Below, piece after piece: positions 8,328-17,199 of a stretch of 64,000 nucleotides of DNA. The DNA is from Bin55 sp963667455 (GTDB taxonomy: Bacteria; Pseudomonadota; Gammaproteobacteria; Pseudomonadales; Azotimanducaceae): assembly GCA_963667455.2 (NCBI GenBank), contig CAXXFR010000014.1, positions 1-64,000 of the forward strand, written 5' to 3'. A model generated the notes under the pieces. The model did not search any database. It saw only the letters and a program-made list of their open reading frames with translations, and was not told where the DNA came from. Both the position numbers and the translations under genes were made by a program. How positions within the stretch are numbered: position 1 is the first letter of the stretch; each line of letters starts with the position of its first letter.

Positions 8328-9167
8328 GTGGACTACATGGATCGCACAACGCAGTACTACGCTGCGCAAGGGTTCGAGAAGCCCTATCGCTGGGCATACA
8401 ACGACACAGCTCCGTTTGCGGCTCTGGATAGACCCCTATCAGAAATGACACTTGGATTAGCCTCCACAGCTGCGACCTACCATAGAGGTGAATTGGAACC
8501 TAGGAGAGTCGTCCCACTCTCGAACGATTCGCTCCCTGACAGTCTGTATGCGGACGATCTCGCTTGGGACAAGCAAGCGACTCATCTTGACGACCGGCGT
8601 TCGTTCTTCCCCATTGAGGTTTTGCAAGAATTGGCCAGCCAAAGAATCATTGGCGCTGTAGGACCAAGGTCGTACCTGCTTCCAACGGAGTACAGCCAGC
8701 GAAAGACCAACACGGAAGACGGGCCAATACTGCTCGATCATTGCCGGGAAGATGGAATCGACGCAATGCTACTGGTTCCGTTGTGACCGGTTTGCCATCA
8801 GACCGTGAGTCTGATATCGCGCTTGCTGGAGCATGAAGAAATTCCGACGGTCATCGTAGGGTCGGCAAGATCCATTGTTGAGCACTGTGGAGTAGCGCGG
8901 TTCCTCTTCACGGATTTTCCATTGGGCAATCCATTCGGCATCCCCTACGACAGAGACATGCAAGAATCGATTGTTCGACAAGCATTGGACTTGCTGGAAC
9001 AGGCTTCAGAACCAAAGACGACCCGAGTCGCTCCCTTTGACTGGGGTTCCGATCAATCCTGGCGTGACAACTATATGAGAGTTCGAGACGAAGATCGTGA
9101 AACTCTTCGTCTGATGGGAGAGGAACGACGTCTAAGGCGCATCGAAAACAAGCGAGGGAAGACATGA
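8328..9167 (+). CDS. GrdB-like selenoprotein (glycine/sarcosine/betaine reductase selenoprotein B family)
   Basis: One frame runs through a single in-frame TGA at 8784-8786. Read as selenocysteine it gives MLLVPL-U-PVCHQTVSLISRLLEHEEIPTV. This is the UxxCxxT signature of the GrdB/PrdB-like family, followed by the expected 'LE..iPTV' helix and FLFTDFPLGNPFG. Both sides of the UGA encode family-typical sequence (before it: VDYMDRTTQYYAAQGF and YRWAYND), so this is not a pseudogene. Length is 279 residues from GTG 8328, with Sec153; a TTG at 8307 would add seven. A SECIS-like hairpin follows the UGA. The family reduces C-N bonds in clostridia; the role of the short proteobacterial relatives is unknown. 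The stop overlaps the next gene's start (ATGA). Confidence 0.88.
8797..8815 (+). promoter_or_regulatory. SECIS-like hairpin after the UGA of the GrdB-like gene
   Basis: A perfect seven-base-pair stem, ATCAGAC (8797-8803) with GTCTGAT (8809-8815), closes the loop CGTGA. The loop begins 17 bases after the UGA codon and has a G at its second position. These are the published features of bacterial SECIS elements recognised by SelB: short stem, loop about 16-37 bases from the UGA, and G among the first two loop bases. It lies inside the coding sequence, as expected. Confidence 0.75.
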
Positions 9168-9994
9168 CTGAGAAAAGACTCGAGGGGAAAGTTGCTTGGA
9201 TAACGGGATCTTCTCGTGGCATCGGACGAGTGGTGGCCGATCACTTGGCGTCTCTAGGTGCGAAGGTCGCAGTGCATGGAACAACTCCTACATCGACGCG
9301 AGCATTCAACGAAGCTGACTCGCTTCAATCGGTTGCCGATGAGATTGGCAGCCAACATGGCTCCGAAGTCATTGCCGTACACGGGGATCTAACCGACCCA
9401 GTTGTTGTCACTGAGAATTTCAAGCAAATTTGCGATGAGTTTGGTCAGGTCGATATCTTGATCAATAACGCCGGAGGAGATATCGGCTCTACGGGAACAT
9501 CCGGACCCAACGCTGGCAAGCCTCTGACTAACGATGCGATTGACGTTTCACTGGAAGATGTGAAAACGATTCTCGAACGCAACTTGCTGACTTGCATCTT
9601 GGTAAGCAAAGTTGCGGCACCAGGGATGATCGAAAGGCAGGAAGGTTGGATCGTCACCATTGGGAGCATTGCCGGACTGGCCGGACACAGATCCGAGGTG
9701 ATTTACAGTACGGCAAAGGCAGCCGCTCATGAATATACGCGCTGTCTCGCCGCACAGTTGCGTCCGCATGGCGTCTACGCCAACATCATTGCACCCGGTG
9801 AGATCATTACGCCTCGTTTTGAAGCGAGCCGACCTACGAGAGATGAACGCAAGGTCACAGCGGGTCCCCTTACCCGCTATGGCTGGCCATTGGAGATCGC
9901 CAAAGCCGTTGAGTTCTTTGTGACTTCCGACTCTTCGTATATTTCTGGACAGCTGCTGCGAATCGACGGCGGTGCGCAACTCTGGCCAGCCTAG
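9164..9994 (+). CDS. SDR family NAD(P)-dependent oxidoreductase
   Basis: 276 residues with a classical short-chain dehydrogenase layout: GSSRGIGRVVADHLASLGAK (nucleotide-binding TGxxxGIG type, residues about 16-35), INNAGGD, the catalytic Ser of VTIGSIAGLAG, YSTAKAAAHEYTRCLA (YxxxK), and IAPGEIITPRF. Its ATG overlaps the stop of the selenoprotein gene by four bases (ATGA), so the two are translationally coupled and probably act on the same substrate. The substrate is unknown. An insertion between the cofactor site and NNAG is slightly longer than usual. Confidence 0.9.
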   Translation: MTEKRLEGKVAWITGSSRGIGRVVADHLASLGAKVAVHGTTPTSTRAFNEADSLQSVADEIGSQHGSEVIAVHGDLTDPVVVTENFKQICDEFGQVDILINNAGGDIGSTGTSGPNAGKPLTNDAIDVSLEDVKTILERNLLTCILVSKVAAPGMIERQEGWIVTIGSIAGLAGHRSEVIYSTAKAAAHEYTRCLAAQLRPHGVYANIIAPGEIITPRFEASRPTRDERKVTAGPLTRYGWPLEIAKAVEFFVTSDSSYISGQLLRIDGGAQLWPA

Positions 9995-10000
9995 CCAACA

Positions 10001-10696
10001 ATGTCAAGCAAATTCGAATGCGTGGAGTTTTCTGACTCAGAGCTACGATTCGTCGCCTACGGCTCAAATCCGGACTATCTGAAAGTCTATACGCGTGCCG
10101 ATGACGACAGCTACCACCGAAACACTGCTGGTATGAGGTATCCGTCGTGCACCAAGTTCTTGTACGTCAAGACCTTCCGGGACATGGGGAAGCTAACCCA
10201 AGAGCAGATCGATGCTCTTTACGGCATCCGGCTCAGACTCAACGAACCGACACCTGAGGATCCGGATGAACAGCACACCAGAGCAGCATCGGACACCAAC
10301 ACTACGGGTTCGCCTGAAGAACCCAAGGCCTCGAAACAACAGGGAGACAGGGTCGGTGAAGATCAAGAGAAGGAGGCATCTCGAGTCTCCCCAGTTTCCA
10401 AGGCAGTTCAACGTAGGATTGAAGAAGAAAAACGTCGTCGGCTAGAGAAACTCAAGCGACCCGGTGACAGCACAGCGCAACGATTCAGCGATCCACCCGG
10501 TATCGGTATGGTGTGGGATTCCGACGGCAACCCCAAGCCGCCATTTACGCAGAAAGACGCGGACCTCTATGAACAAGGCCAGAAAGCCAAGCGAATAATG
10601 CTCGAGACCGGCGACTCAACGGCATTCGATCAGTGGATACAAGCCAACGCGGCTCGGGCCAGAGAACGTGCAATTGAAAGAAAACGCTCCAAGTAG
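10001..10696 (+). CDS. Hypothetical protein with charged C-terminal region
   Basis: 231 codons starting six bases after the SDR stop, so probably in the same operon. No known family is recognised. Residues 1-80 look globular (FECVEFSDSELRFVAYG, then a YPSCTKFLYVKTF segment). Residues about 85-150 are low-complexity, rich in Glu, Lys, Pro and Arg, and probably disordered or coiled. The end (RARERAIERKRSK) is strongly basic. There is no signal peptide or membrane segment, so it is predicted cytoplasmic. Position suggests a link to the selenoprotein-SDR pair, but nothing in the sequence shows a function. Confidence 0.6.
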   Translation: MSSKFECVEFSDSELRFVAYGSNPDYLKVYTRADDDSYHRNTAGMRYPSCTKFLYVKTFRDMGKLTQEQIDALYGIRLRLNEPTPEDPDEQHTRAASDTNTTGSPEEPKASKQQGDRVGEDQEKEASRVSPVSKAVQRRIEEEKRRRLEKLKRPGDSTAQRFSDPPGIGMVWDSDGNPKPPFTQKDADLYEQGQKAKRIMLETGDSTAFDQWIQANAARARERAIERKRSK

Positions 10697-10887
10697 CCTC
10701 ACATTAATTCCAATCTGTAAAAGCTGAACTCCTTTTTCTCGTCGAAAGCAATTCACAGAGCACTACATCTCTTCAGTTCCACGCTATTCACCAAGATAGG
10801 TGCTAGTCGGCAAGTCCTCGATTGACCACATCAGTGAGATCCTTCGAGGTCATGTGGCTGGAGATCTCGCGCAGTGCATCCTTCATG

Positions 10888-13485
10888 CTAGCTCTGACGA
10901 ACATCGTCAAACTTCGTCCAATCAGTCAGTCTCGTGGCGAGACGCGCCGCTATTTGCGGATTCAGTTGCTCAAGTTCGACCACCTTGGATGCAATGTATT
11001 CATAGCCACTGCCATCCTTCTTGTGGAAGTTCTTGGCGTTTCCGCAAAAAGCACTGATGAGACTCCGTGCACGATTGGGATTGCGGATGTTGAAAGAAGG
11101 ATGGTTTTCTAACTCGCGTACACGATCGAGCGTACTCGGCAACGTGCAACTGGCCTGTCGGGAGAACCAAGAGTCGATTACCAGAGACTCGTGCTTGAAT
11201 CGATCATGAAATTCGTTGAGCACCTCATCCTTGATGTCTTGAACCTGGTCAGGCAGTTCGAGCAGTTGAGTCACGTTTGCTAGCCGATCAGTCAGATTGT
11301 TAGCCGCTCGGAAACCATCGGACAAAAGTCGTGCGATGGCAAGTGGATGCGTCTCGCCATTTGCTCGTCGGATGTTTGCCAGCCCGATGATTCTCGAAGT
11401 CCTTGAATTTATGCTCGCGGTCGTAACATGGAACTCCTCTTCTGCGGGATGCTTGACGAGCACTCTCTCCCACAGGCGCAAAAGCTTCTTGGACAGGTGC
11501 ATCTCAAGTGTGTCCCGATTGTCCAAGATGGTGTCGAAATCTGTGCCGGGATAGGCATCCAACACCGTCAACGGAGACGGCAAGACCATCGATGCTGTGA
11601 GCACCGACTTTTCTTCACTTTCGACTTCGACATCCAATAGTCGCTCGACTAGATGAGTCACCAAGTCAGTGATCGAATCGATATCGACACTTTGATCTCG
11701 CATATAGCGGCTGAAAAGTGTCTGACCGGAATTCCATCGCGTGAAGCCATCGGTGTCTCGTGTTGCAAGCACTCTCAAGTCGTCAGTGGACTGTTGATAG
11801 TCCACATACGCCGGGACCGAAAATCCGCGCAGAAAGCTTACGACCGAGTCAGTCGGAACACCATCGAACTGCAAATTTCCTTCAGCGTCCCTGAGGTGAA
11901 CAATCAGTGTCCCGTCGCTATTGGGATTTTCGACCTGTAGGTCTGACTTGCAGTTGACGGAATAGCCGTTTGCTTTACCGCTTGCACCGAGCAACTCGTT
12001 TCCCTCAGAATCGACCATTCCCAGTGAAATTGGCATGTGAAATGGTTGCTTGGTCGGCTGATTCGGCGTTGGTGGACATGTCTGTTCGATTTTCAGGATC
12101 AAACTGCCCTGTTCTCTGCTCTCTTCGACTTGCAGTCGGGGCGTTCCCGCTTGTTTGTACCAGAGAAAGAACTGGCCCAAGTCCAAACCGGTTGCATCGC
12201 TCACGGCAGCTACAAAATCCTCACAAGTCGCTGCGCATCCATCGTGTCGTTCAAAGTAGAGATCGGTTGCCTTCCTCCACAATTCCCGACCTGCCATGGT
12301 GTGCATCATTCGCAACACTTCTGCACCCTTTTCGTAGATCGTGGCTGTATAGAAGTTGGTTATCGCGGCGTACTGGTCTGGACGAACGGGGTGTGCGAGC
12401 TTGCCGGCATCTTCGGAGAACTGAGCGGCACGAAGCATTGAGACTGTATCAATTCGCTTGGTCGTCGCTCCTTCGAATGTCTCGCTGAACTGAGTATCGC
12501 GAAACACCGTAAAGCCTTCTTTCAAGCTGAGCTGAAACCAGTCGCGACACGTGACTCTGTTGCCTGACCAATTGTGGAAGTACTCGTGCGCGATGATTGC
12601 GGCGATTCGCTGATACGCTTGGTCAGTTGCTGTGTCAGGAGATGCCAATAAAGCACTGACATTAAAGATATTTAGGCCTTTGTTCTCCATTGCTCCGAAG
12701 TTAAAGTCCTCGACCGCAACGATCATGAATCGATCTAGGTCGTACTCCCGACCGTAGTGATCCTCATCCCACTTCATTGCCAGTTTCAAGGACTCCATCG
12801 CCCATTCGCACTTGTCGATGTTGTGTGGTTCGGAGAAGATCGACAGTTGAATTTCGCGCCCCGACATCGTTGTGAACGATCCTTCCAACGAACTGAGGTC
12901 TCCAGCTACCAGCGCGAATAGGTACGAAGGCTTTCGAAAGGGGTCGTGCCACGTGGCACGATGACGTCCGTTGCTCAGCTCTTCGTACTCGATGCGATTG
13001 CCGTTCGACAGCAACACAGGAAACGATTTCTTGTCGGCCTCCACAATTGTCGTGAATATCGAAGACACATCGGGCCGATCGGGGTAATACGTGATTCTTC
13101 GAAAACTCTCCGCTTCGCACTGCGTGCAGAACAACGACGAGGACTTGTACAGTCCTTCCAATCGCACGTTGGTTTCCGGGTGGATACGCGATTTGGTCGA
13201 GAGTCGGAACTGATCAGGAACATCAAAAATGGTCAATCCTTCATCGTCAACGGCGTACTCGTTGTTCGACAGAGCCCTTCCATCGATGGCGACTTCAAGC
13301 AACTCCAGCTCCTCACCGTACAAGTAGACCGAAGACTCCTCTGCTCCATCGCGAACGAACGCAATGTTCGATTCGACAAACGTCTCGTGATCATGCAGGT
13401 CAAATCTCAGATCCGTCCGTTCGAGTTTCCACCCGTAGGGTTGGTAATCCTCAAGTTTGACGACGGTGCTCTCGGGTTCTTTCAA
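10888..13485 (-). CDS. pepN: Aminopeptidase N (M1 metallopeptidase)
   Basis: 865 residues, matching proteobacterial PepN (about 870). It carries the exopeptidase motif GAMENKGLNIFN (residues about 258-269) and the zinc site HEYFHNWSGNRVTCRDWFQLSLKEG, that is HExxH followed 18 residues later by Glu. The PepN-type C-terminal helical domain is complete. The enzyme removes N-terminal residues from peptides in the cytoplasm and takes part in peptide turnover. The gene stands alone on the minus strand. Between 10697 and 10887 there is no gene. Confidence 0.95.
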   Translation of the reverse strand: MKEPESTVVKLEDYQPYGWKLERTDLRFDLHDHETFVESNIAFVRDGAEESSVYLYGEELELLEVAIDGRALSNNEYAVDDEGLTIFDVPDQFRLSTKSRIHPETNVRLEGLYKSSSLFCTQCEAESFRRITYYPDRPDVSSIFTTIVEADKKSFPVLLSNGNRIEYEELSNGRHRATWHDPFRKPSYLFALVAGDLSSLEGSFTTMSGREIQLSIFSEPHNIDKCEWAMESLKLAMKWDEDHYGREYDLDRFMIVAVEDFNFGAMENKGLNIFNVSALLASPDTATDQAYQRIAAIIAHEYFHNWSGNRVTCRDWFQLSLKEGFTVFRDTQFSETFEGATTKRIDTVSMLRAAQFSEDAGKLAHPVRPDQYAAITNFYTATIYEKGAEVLRMMHTMAGRELWRKATDLYFERHDGCAATCEDFVAAVSDATGLDLGQFFLWYKQAGTPRLQVEESREQGSLILKIEQTCPPTPNQPTKQPFHMPISLGMVDSEGNELLGASGKANGYSVNCKSDLQVENPNSDGTLIVHLRDAEGNLQFDGVPTDSVVSFLRGFSVPAYVDYQQSTDDLRVLATRDTDGFTRWNSGQTLFSRYMRDQSVDIDSITDLVTHLVERLLDVEVESEEKSVLTASMVLPSPLTVLDAYPGTDFDTILDNRDTLEMHLSKKLLRLWERVLVKHPAEEEFHVTTASINSRTSRIIGLANIRRANGETHPLAIARLLSDGFRAANNLTDRLANVTQLLELPDQVQDIKDEVLNEFHDRFKHESLVIDSWFSRQASCTLPSTLDRVRELENHPSFNIRNPNRARSLISAFCGNAKNFHKKDGSGYEYIASKVVELEQLNPQIAARLATRLTDWTKFDDVRQS

Positions 13486-13841
13486 TCAAATATCTCCTAA
13501 CTCGGCTAGATCGATCGGAGCAAACTCTGTGATCAAAGCGCAACTGGACACATTTTAGGTAAGCGGTCGGCTATACAGTTTGCTCAATCACTGGCTGAAT
13601 GCGCTTCCAAGCGATGAGAAGAACCTAGGCTGGGCTTGGTTGTGTTTGACTGCCTCTGGAAAGTGGAATGTTTGTGCCGTGCTGGTGAGTTTCGTTCGTA
13701 GGTCGATCGACAAGACGCTTCCAATTCCCGAATTCCGATCGGAGCGTCGCAAACCGATTGTTCGGTCAAGCTATGATCTGCTCGAAACCAGCGAATTGTG
13801 AATGTGACAACAAGACTGGTATTGCTGTTAGAAGTGTGACG
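13486..13841. other. Intergenic region without a convincing gene
   Basis: This stretch separates the divergent pepN and small membrane protein genes. A 73-codon open frame at 13580-13801 on the plus strand has no recognisable domain, no good ribosome site and unremarkable composition, so it is not called. Promoters for both neighbours are expected here, but no clear boxes can be assigned by eye. Confidence 0.4.
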
Positions 13842-14048
13842 ATGAAGAAGGAGAGTCTCAACGGTGCTTTAATCACGGGATTGTTCCTATCCATAGTGCA
13901 CCTCCTACATGATCCCGTGAGTTCTCAGTGGGAGGGTTGGCTTGTCGTACTCGTCTCAGTGGCTGTGTGCATTCTCTTGTTTCGAGTTCTTGAAGGATTT
14001 GGAAAGCCACCCAAACCTCATGGACCAAACGCTCCTAAGCACCAGTAG
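13842..14048 (+). CDS. Small predicted membrane protein
   Basis: 68 residues from ATG 13842. Two hydrophobic segments, about residues 6-22 (NGALITGLFLSIVHLL) and 32-51 (WLVVLVSVAVCILLFRVL), are followed by a polar Pro-rich tail (GFGKPPKPHGPNAPKHQ). This suggests a hairpin inner-membrane protein with its tail in the cytoplasm. No family is recognised. The frame extends upstream to 13758, but the extra residues do not look like a signal or membrane region. Small size makes the call tentative. Confidence 0.45.
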   Translation: MKKESLNGALITGLFLSIVHLLHDPVSSQWEGWLVVLVSVAVCILLFRVLEGFGKPPKPHGPNAPKHQ

Positions 14049-14113
14049 AGTGTGGAGGATCGCACTCTGGGCTGACACAAGAATCCACGAATCTGCCGGA
14101 TTATCTGCCTACC

Positions 14114-14446
14114 TCACCACGAGATCGATGAGTCGAGCGATCGCTTGCGAACTTGCCTCACGTAGTCGCGAACGCGTGAATAGCTCCCGTCATAGCCGTC
14201 CGCTCGAACTATCTCGAACAGCCGGGCAACCGAGATAGTCGGATCGCAGCACAGACGCTGACGAACGGTCGCCTTGTACGGATCCAACTTGTGCGTCCGG
14301 CGTTTACGCTTCTTCGGGCCATTCGGCTCCGTCAACCAACGAGAGATTGTTCTGCGATTCACACCCAGAATTCGTGCTACGGCAGATTTCGAGAGCCCCT
14401 CCTCTAACAGGAATTTTGCCTTCAGTCGACTACTAAGGCTGTACAT
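14114..14446 (-). mobile_element. IS21-type transposase (IstA-like) N-terminal fragment
   Basis: 110 codons encoding a helix-turn-helix segment (KAKFLLEEGLSKSAVARILGVNRRTISRWL). A basic linker and the IstA-like stretch HKLDPYKATVRQRL, then ARLFEIVRADGYDGSYSRVRDYV, follow. In full IS21 transposases this is followed by a DDE catalytic domain of about 300 residues and by istB. Here the frame stops soon after RQVRKR, and nothing downstream resembles either. It is therefore a remnant, or a domesticated DNA-binding protein. No terminal inverted repeats were found around it. It separates the small membrane protein from xdhC. Confidence 0.6.
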
Positions 14447-14660
14447 TCTTGCGTTCTGACGTGGATCACTACGAAACCGCTAATGCAAGGAACTATAGCG
14501 TGCAACCTCTGCCGTTTCGCCACGAAGTGTATTCACATTGTCTCTTTACCACAGCAAGCTTCCCGCATTGAACGAGAATCGCACCCCCAAGTTCACGTCC
14601 AACACTTACCACGCTTCTATAATCCCTACGTCGCTGATTCTGCGACTTCCAGATACTCAT

Positions 14661-15662
14661 ATGCAAGCCGTAGATCACGAGGTCCTCAATCAAGTAGCCA
14701 TTTGGCTACGGGATGGCAAGCGTTGCTGGCTCTCAACGGTTGTAGCCACTTATGGCTCTTCGCCTCGCCCAGAGGGTTCGGTCATGGCGTGCGATACATC
14801 GGGCATCGCCGTAGGCTCATTGTCTGGAGGTTGCGTTGAGGAAGACTTGCTCGAAAAACTCACCAACGGCCTGTTGGCTCGATCCGAGTCTCAGTTCTTT
14901 CGATACGGAGAGACAGCAGAAGAAGCAGAGCGGCTCGGTCTTCCTTGCGGCGGGCATCTCGATATTGTCGTCGAACCGTTAGATCCGGATTTCGAGACCG
15001 TCGAGCTCTTTTCGACCATCGCGAACCGCCTCGATCAGAGACAACGTGTTACCCGCCATGCAGACTATCCATCGGACACCATTGAAATCGAAGAATCGGA
15101 TGAGTTGCATCCATTCTCCTACGACGGAGAACACCGAAGACTGACGCAAACGTACGGTCCGCGTTACCAACTGTTCATCATCGGTTCGGGCATGGTCTCT
15201 CAATACGTCGCCGAACTCGCTCAAATGCTCGACTATCAAGTCACAGTCATCGATCCGCGTGAAGAGAACCTCAATGCCTTCAACGTTCTTGGAGTAGTCA
15301 AGGCGTGCGATATGCCGGATGATGTTCTACTTGCGAGGGCCAACGATTCGCAATCTGCCATAGTTGCACTTACCCATGATCCGCGAATCGACGACATGGG
15401 CTTAATGGGAGCTTTCGATACCCCGGCTTTCTACATAGGAGCAATGGGGTCCGAACGAACGACTGCCAATCGTCTGATCCGACTGGAAGCACTTGGAATT
15501 GAGCAAGAACAGTTGGATCGACTGCATGCTCCGATCGGTTTAGCCATCGGAAGCAAGACCCCTCCTGAGATTGCAGTTTCCATCATGGCGGAGATTACCG
15601 CTGTTCGACACGCTGTGGCAATTGAGAACTCAGTAACCGCCCCTCAAACCGAGAGTGTGTAG
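14661..15662 (+). CDS. xdhC: XdhC family molybdenum cofactor insertion/sulfuration protein
   Basis: 333 residues from ATG 14661; an in-frame ATG at 14538 would add 41 residues unlike the family. The N-terminal XdhC/CoxI domain shows VVATYGSSPRPEGSVMA and GSLSGGCVEEDLLEKL (residues about 25-70). The C-terminal Rossmann domain shows YQLFIIGSGMVSQYVAELA and a later YIGAMGSERT with KTPPEIAVSIMAEI. XdhC proteins bind and sulfurate molybdenum cofactor for xanthine dehydrogenase-type enzymes. No such hydroxylase is in the window. mocA follows six bases later, a common pairing. Confidence 0.9.
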   Translation: MQAVDHEVLNQVAIWLRDGKRCWLSTVVATYGSSPRPEGSVMACDTSGIAVGSLSGGCVEEDLLEKLTNGLLARSESQFFRYGETAEEAERLGLPCGGHLDIVVEPLDPDFETVELFSTIANRLDQRQRVTRHADYPSDTIEIEESDELHPFSYDGEHRRLTQTYGPRYQLFIIGSGMVSQYVAELAQMLDYQVTVIDPREENLNAFNVLGVVKACDMPDDVLLARANDSQSAIVALTHDPRIDDMGLMGAFDTPAFYIGAMGSERTTANRLIRLEALGIEQEQLDRLHAPIGLAIGSKTPPEIAVSIMAEITAVRHAVAIENSVTAPQTESV

Positions 15663-15667
15663 CAAGC

Positions 15668-16276
15668 TTGTCGAGTGATGCCCAATCAACGGGCGCGGCA
15701 ATAATTCTTGCGGCTGGGTTTTCCAGACGATTTGGTCGCGACAAGAGACGCGAGCAGTTTAAGTCGGACTCCCTGCTGGAGCACACCTGTGGCATTTACC
15801 TAGAAGCCTTCGATCGAGTTGTCGTTGTGTTGCGTCCCGGAGAGAGTTCTCTTGTCCGTCCTCTCCGCTCAAAGGTCGAAGTCATTGAGAACATCAGCGC
15901 CTCGAAAGGAATGTCGACTAGCATTGCTGCAGGTGTTGAGGCGATCGGAAATGCTCCATGGGCAGTGATCGCCCTGGCTGACATGCCGTTTGTCCAGCAA
16001 GGCACGCTCCGAACACTGCGAATCGAAATGGAATCAACTCATAGCAAGATAATCCGTCTTCGCTATCGAGGACGGTATGGAAATCCAGTCGGTTTTCCGT
16101 CGGCGTGCTTCGAACTACTGAGATCCATAGAGGGAGATCAGGGCGCGAAGTCGGTCATTGAGAGTCAGCAACTTGCAGTTTCAACTATTGATGTAGAAGA
16201 CGAAGGAATCTTGATCGACCTGGATACTCCCGACGAAATGAAACATCAGACAAAGCACCGTCAAACCGATCGGTGA
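15668..16276 (+). CDS. mocA: Molybdenum cofactor cytidylyltransferase-like (MocA family)
   Basis: 202 residues. The nucleotidyltransferase signature IILAAGFSRRFGRDKRREQF lies at residues 11-30, and the Asp of ALADMPFV is the predicted magnesium ligand. No ATG is available, so TTG 15668 is the best start. The family joins CMP to molybdopterin to make the cytosine dinucleotide form used by xanthine dehydrogenase/CO dehydrogenase-type enzymes. Immediate pairing with xdhC supports this. The related molybdenum guanylyltransferase MobA is less likely because of that pairing. Confidence 0.85.
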   Translation: MSSDAQSTGAAIILAAGFSRRFGRDKRREQFKSDSLLEHTCGIYLEAFDRVVVVLRPGESSLVRPLRSKVEVIENISASKGMSTSIAAGVEAIGNAPWAVIALADMPFVQQGTLRTLRIEMESTHSKIIRLRYRGRYGNPVGFPSACFELLRSIEGDQGAKSVIESQQLAVSTIDVEDEGILIDLDTPDEMKHQTKHRQTDR

Positions 16277-16305
16277 ATCAGACTTCCTCTCCAAAGAAGG
16301 GAAAG

Positions 16306-17199
16306 TTAACTGACTGATCGTCCCAGTCGCGAACCCCAATTGAGCTTGCTTCGACAAGCTTCGTAGAAACTGTGGGTGGACGCGTAGGCGATGTTCAATC
16401 CCTTTGGAAACTTTCGGATCCGCACTTCGTCATTGGGATGCAAGACAAATGAGACTTGCGAATCAGCACTTACCAACGGATAGTCGTCTTCCGACGACAT
16501 GACTACTCTGATCGTCGAGTCCCCTCGCACAACAAGAGGTCGTGACGTGAGAGTGTGGGGAAACATGGGAACAATGGCAATGGCGTCCAACGATGGATGC
16601 ATGATCGGTCCACCAGCTGAGAGGGAGTACGCAGTTGACCCGGTTGGCGTCGAGACGATCAACCCATCCGATCGTTGTTCATACACGAATTCCTCGTTCA
16701 CGAACAACTCAAAACTCATCATTCGAGTGATAGATCCGGAATTGACAACGACATCGTTCAGCGCTGGTGAATTATGGACAGCGACCCCGTCTCGATAGAC
16801 CGTGTTCTCGAGCAGGAAGTGAACTTCCAACCGATAGTTGCCATTCAGAACGTCTTGAATTCTCGGTTCGATTTGATCCGGCGAAATATCGGCCAGAAAC
16901 CCCAGACCGCCTCGATTCACTCCGAGAACAGGCACGTTGGTGTCGGCTAGTTCACGCGCCACGCCCAGAATACTTCCATCGCCACCGACCACGATAACCA
17001 GATCGCATCGAGCGAGTTTGCTTCGATCAACTGCGCAATCATCGGCACCTGACAGCAACGCAGCAGTATTCTGCTCGATAAGGACTTTTCGGTTTGCGGC
17101 AATCAGGGTCGACCACAATGTCTGCAACGAGTCACGGATGGGCTTGTCGTGTCGGCCAACAAGCCCCACCACCTTGAATTCGCGCTTCTTGAAGTCCAT
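16306..17199 (-). CDS. nadK: NAD kinase
   Basis: 297 residues, normal length. It has IVVGGDGSILGVARELA (the GGDG motif, residues about 69-86), LGVNRGGLGFLADI, and the long conserved block VVNSGSITRMMSFELFVNE leading to DGLIVSTPTGSTAYSLSAGGP. NAD kinase phosphorylates NAD to NADP using ATP or polyphosphate in the cytoplasm. The gene converges with mocA and stands alone. In gammaproteobacteria nadK is often near recN or grpE, which are not seen here. Confidence 0.95.
   Translation of the reverse strand: MDFKKREFKVVGLVGRHDKPIRDSLQTLWSTLIAANRKVLIEQNTAALLSGADDCAVDRSKLARCDLVIVVGGDGSILGVARELADTNVPVLGVNRGGLGFLADISPDQIEPRIQDVLNGNYRLEVHFLLENTVYRDGVAVHNSPALNDVVVNSGSITRMMSFELFVNEEFVYEQRSDGLIVSTPTGSTAYSLSAGGPIMHPSLDAIAIVPMFPHTLTSRPLVVRGDSTIRVVMSSEDDYPLVSADSQVSFVLHPNDEVRIRKFPKGLNIAYASTHSFYEACRSKLNWGSRLGRSVS

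Noticed and set aside
8307..9167. Treating the two frames around 8784 as a pseudogene or two separate genes
   Set aside because: Both parts are in the same frame, join at a UxxC family motif and are followed by a SECIS-like hairpin.
13580..13801. A 73-codon protein upstream of the small membrane protein
   Set aside because: No domain, weak start and composition typical of chance frames.
14114..14446. A complete IS21 element
   Set aside because: No DDE domain, no istB and no terminal inverted repeats were seen; only the N-terminal part is present.
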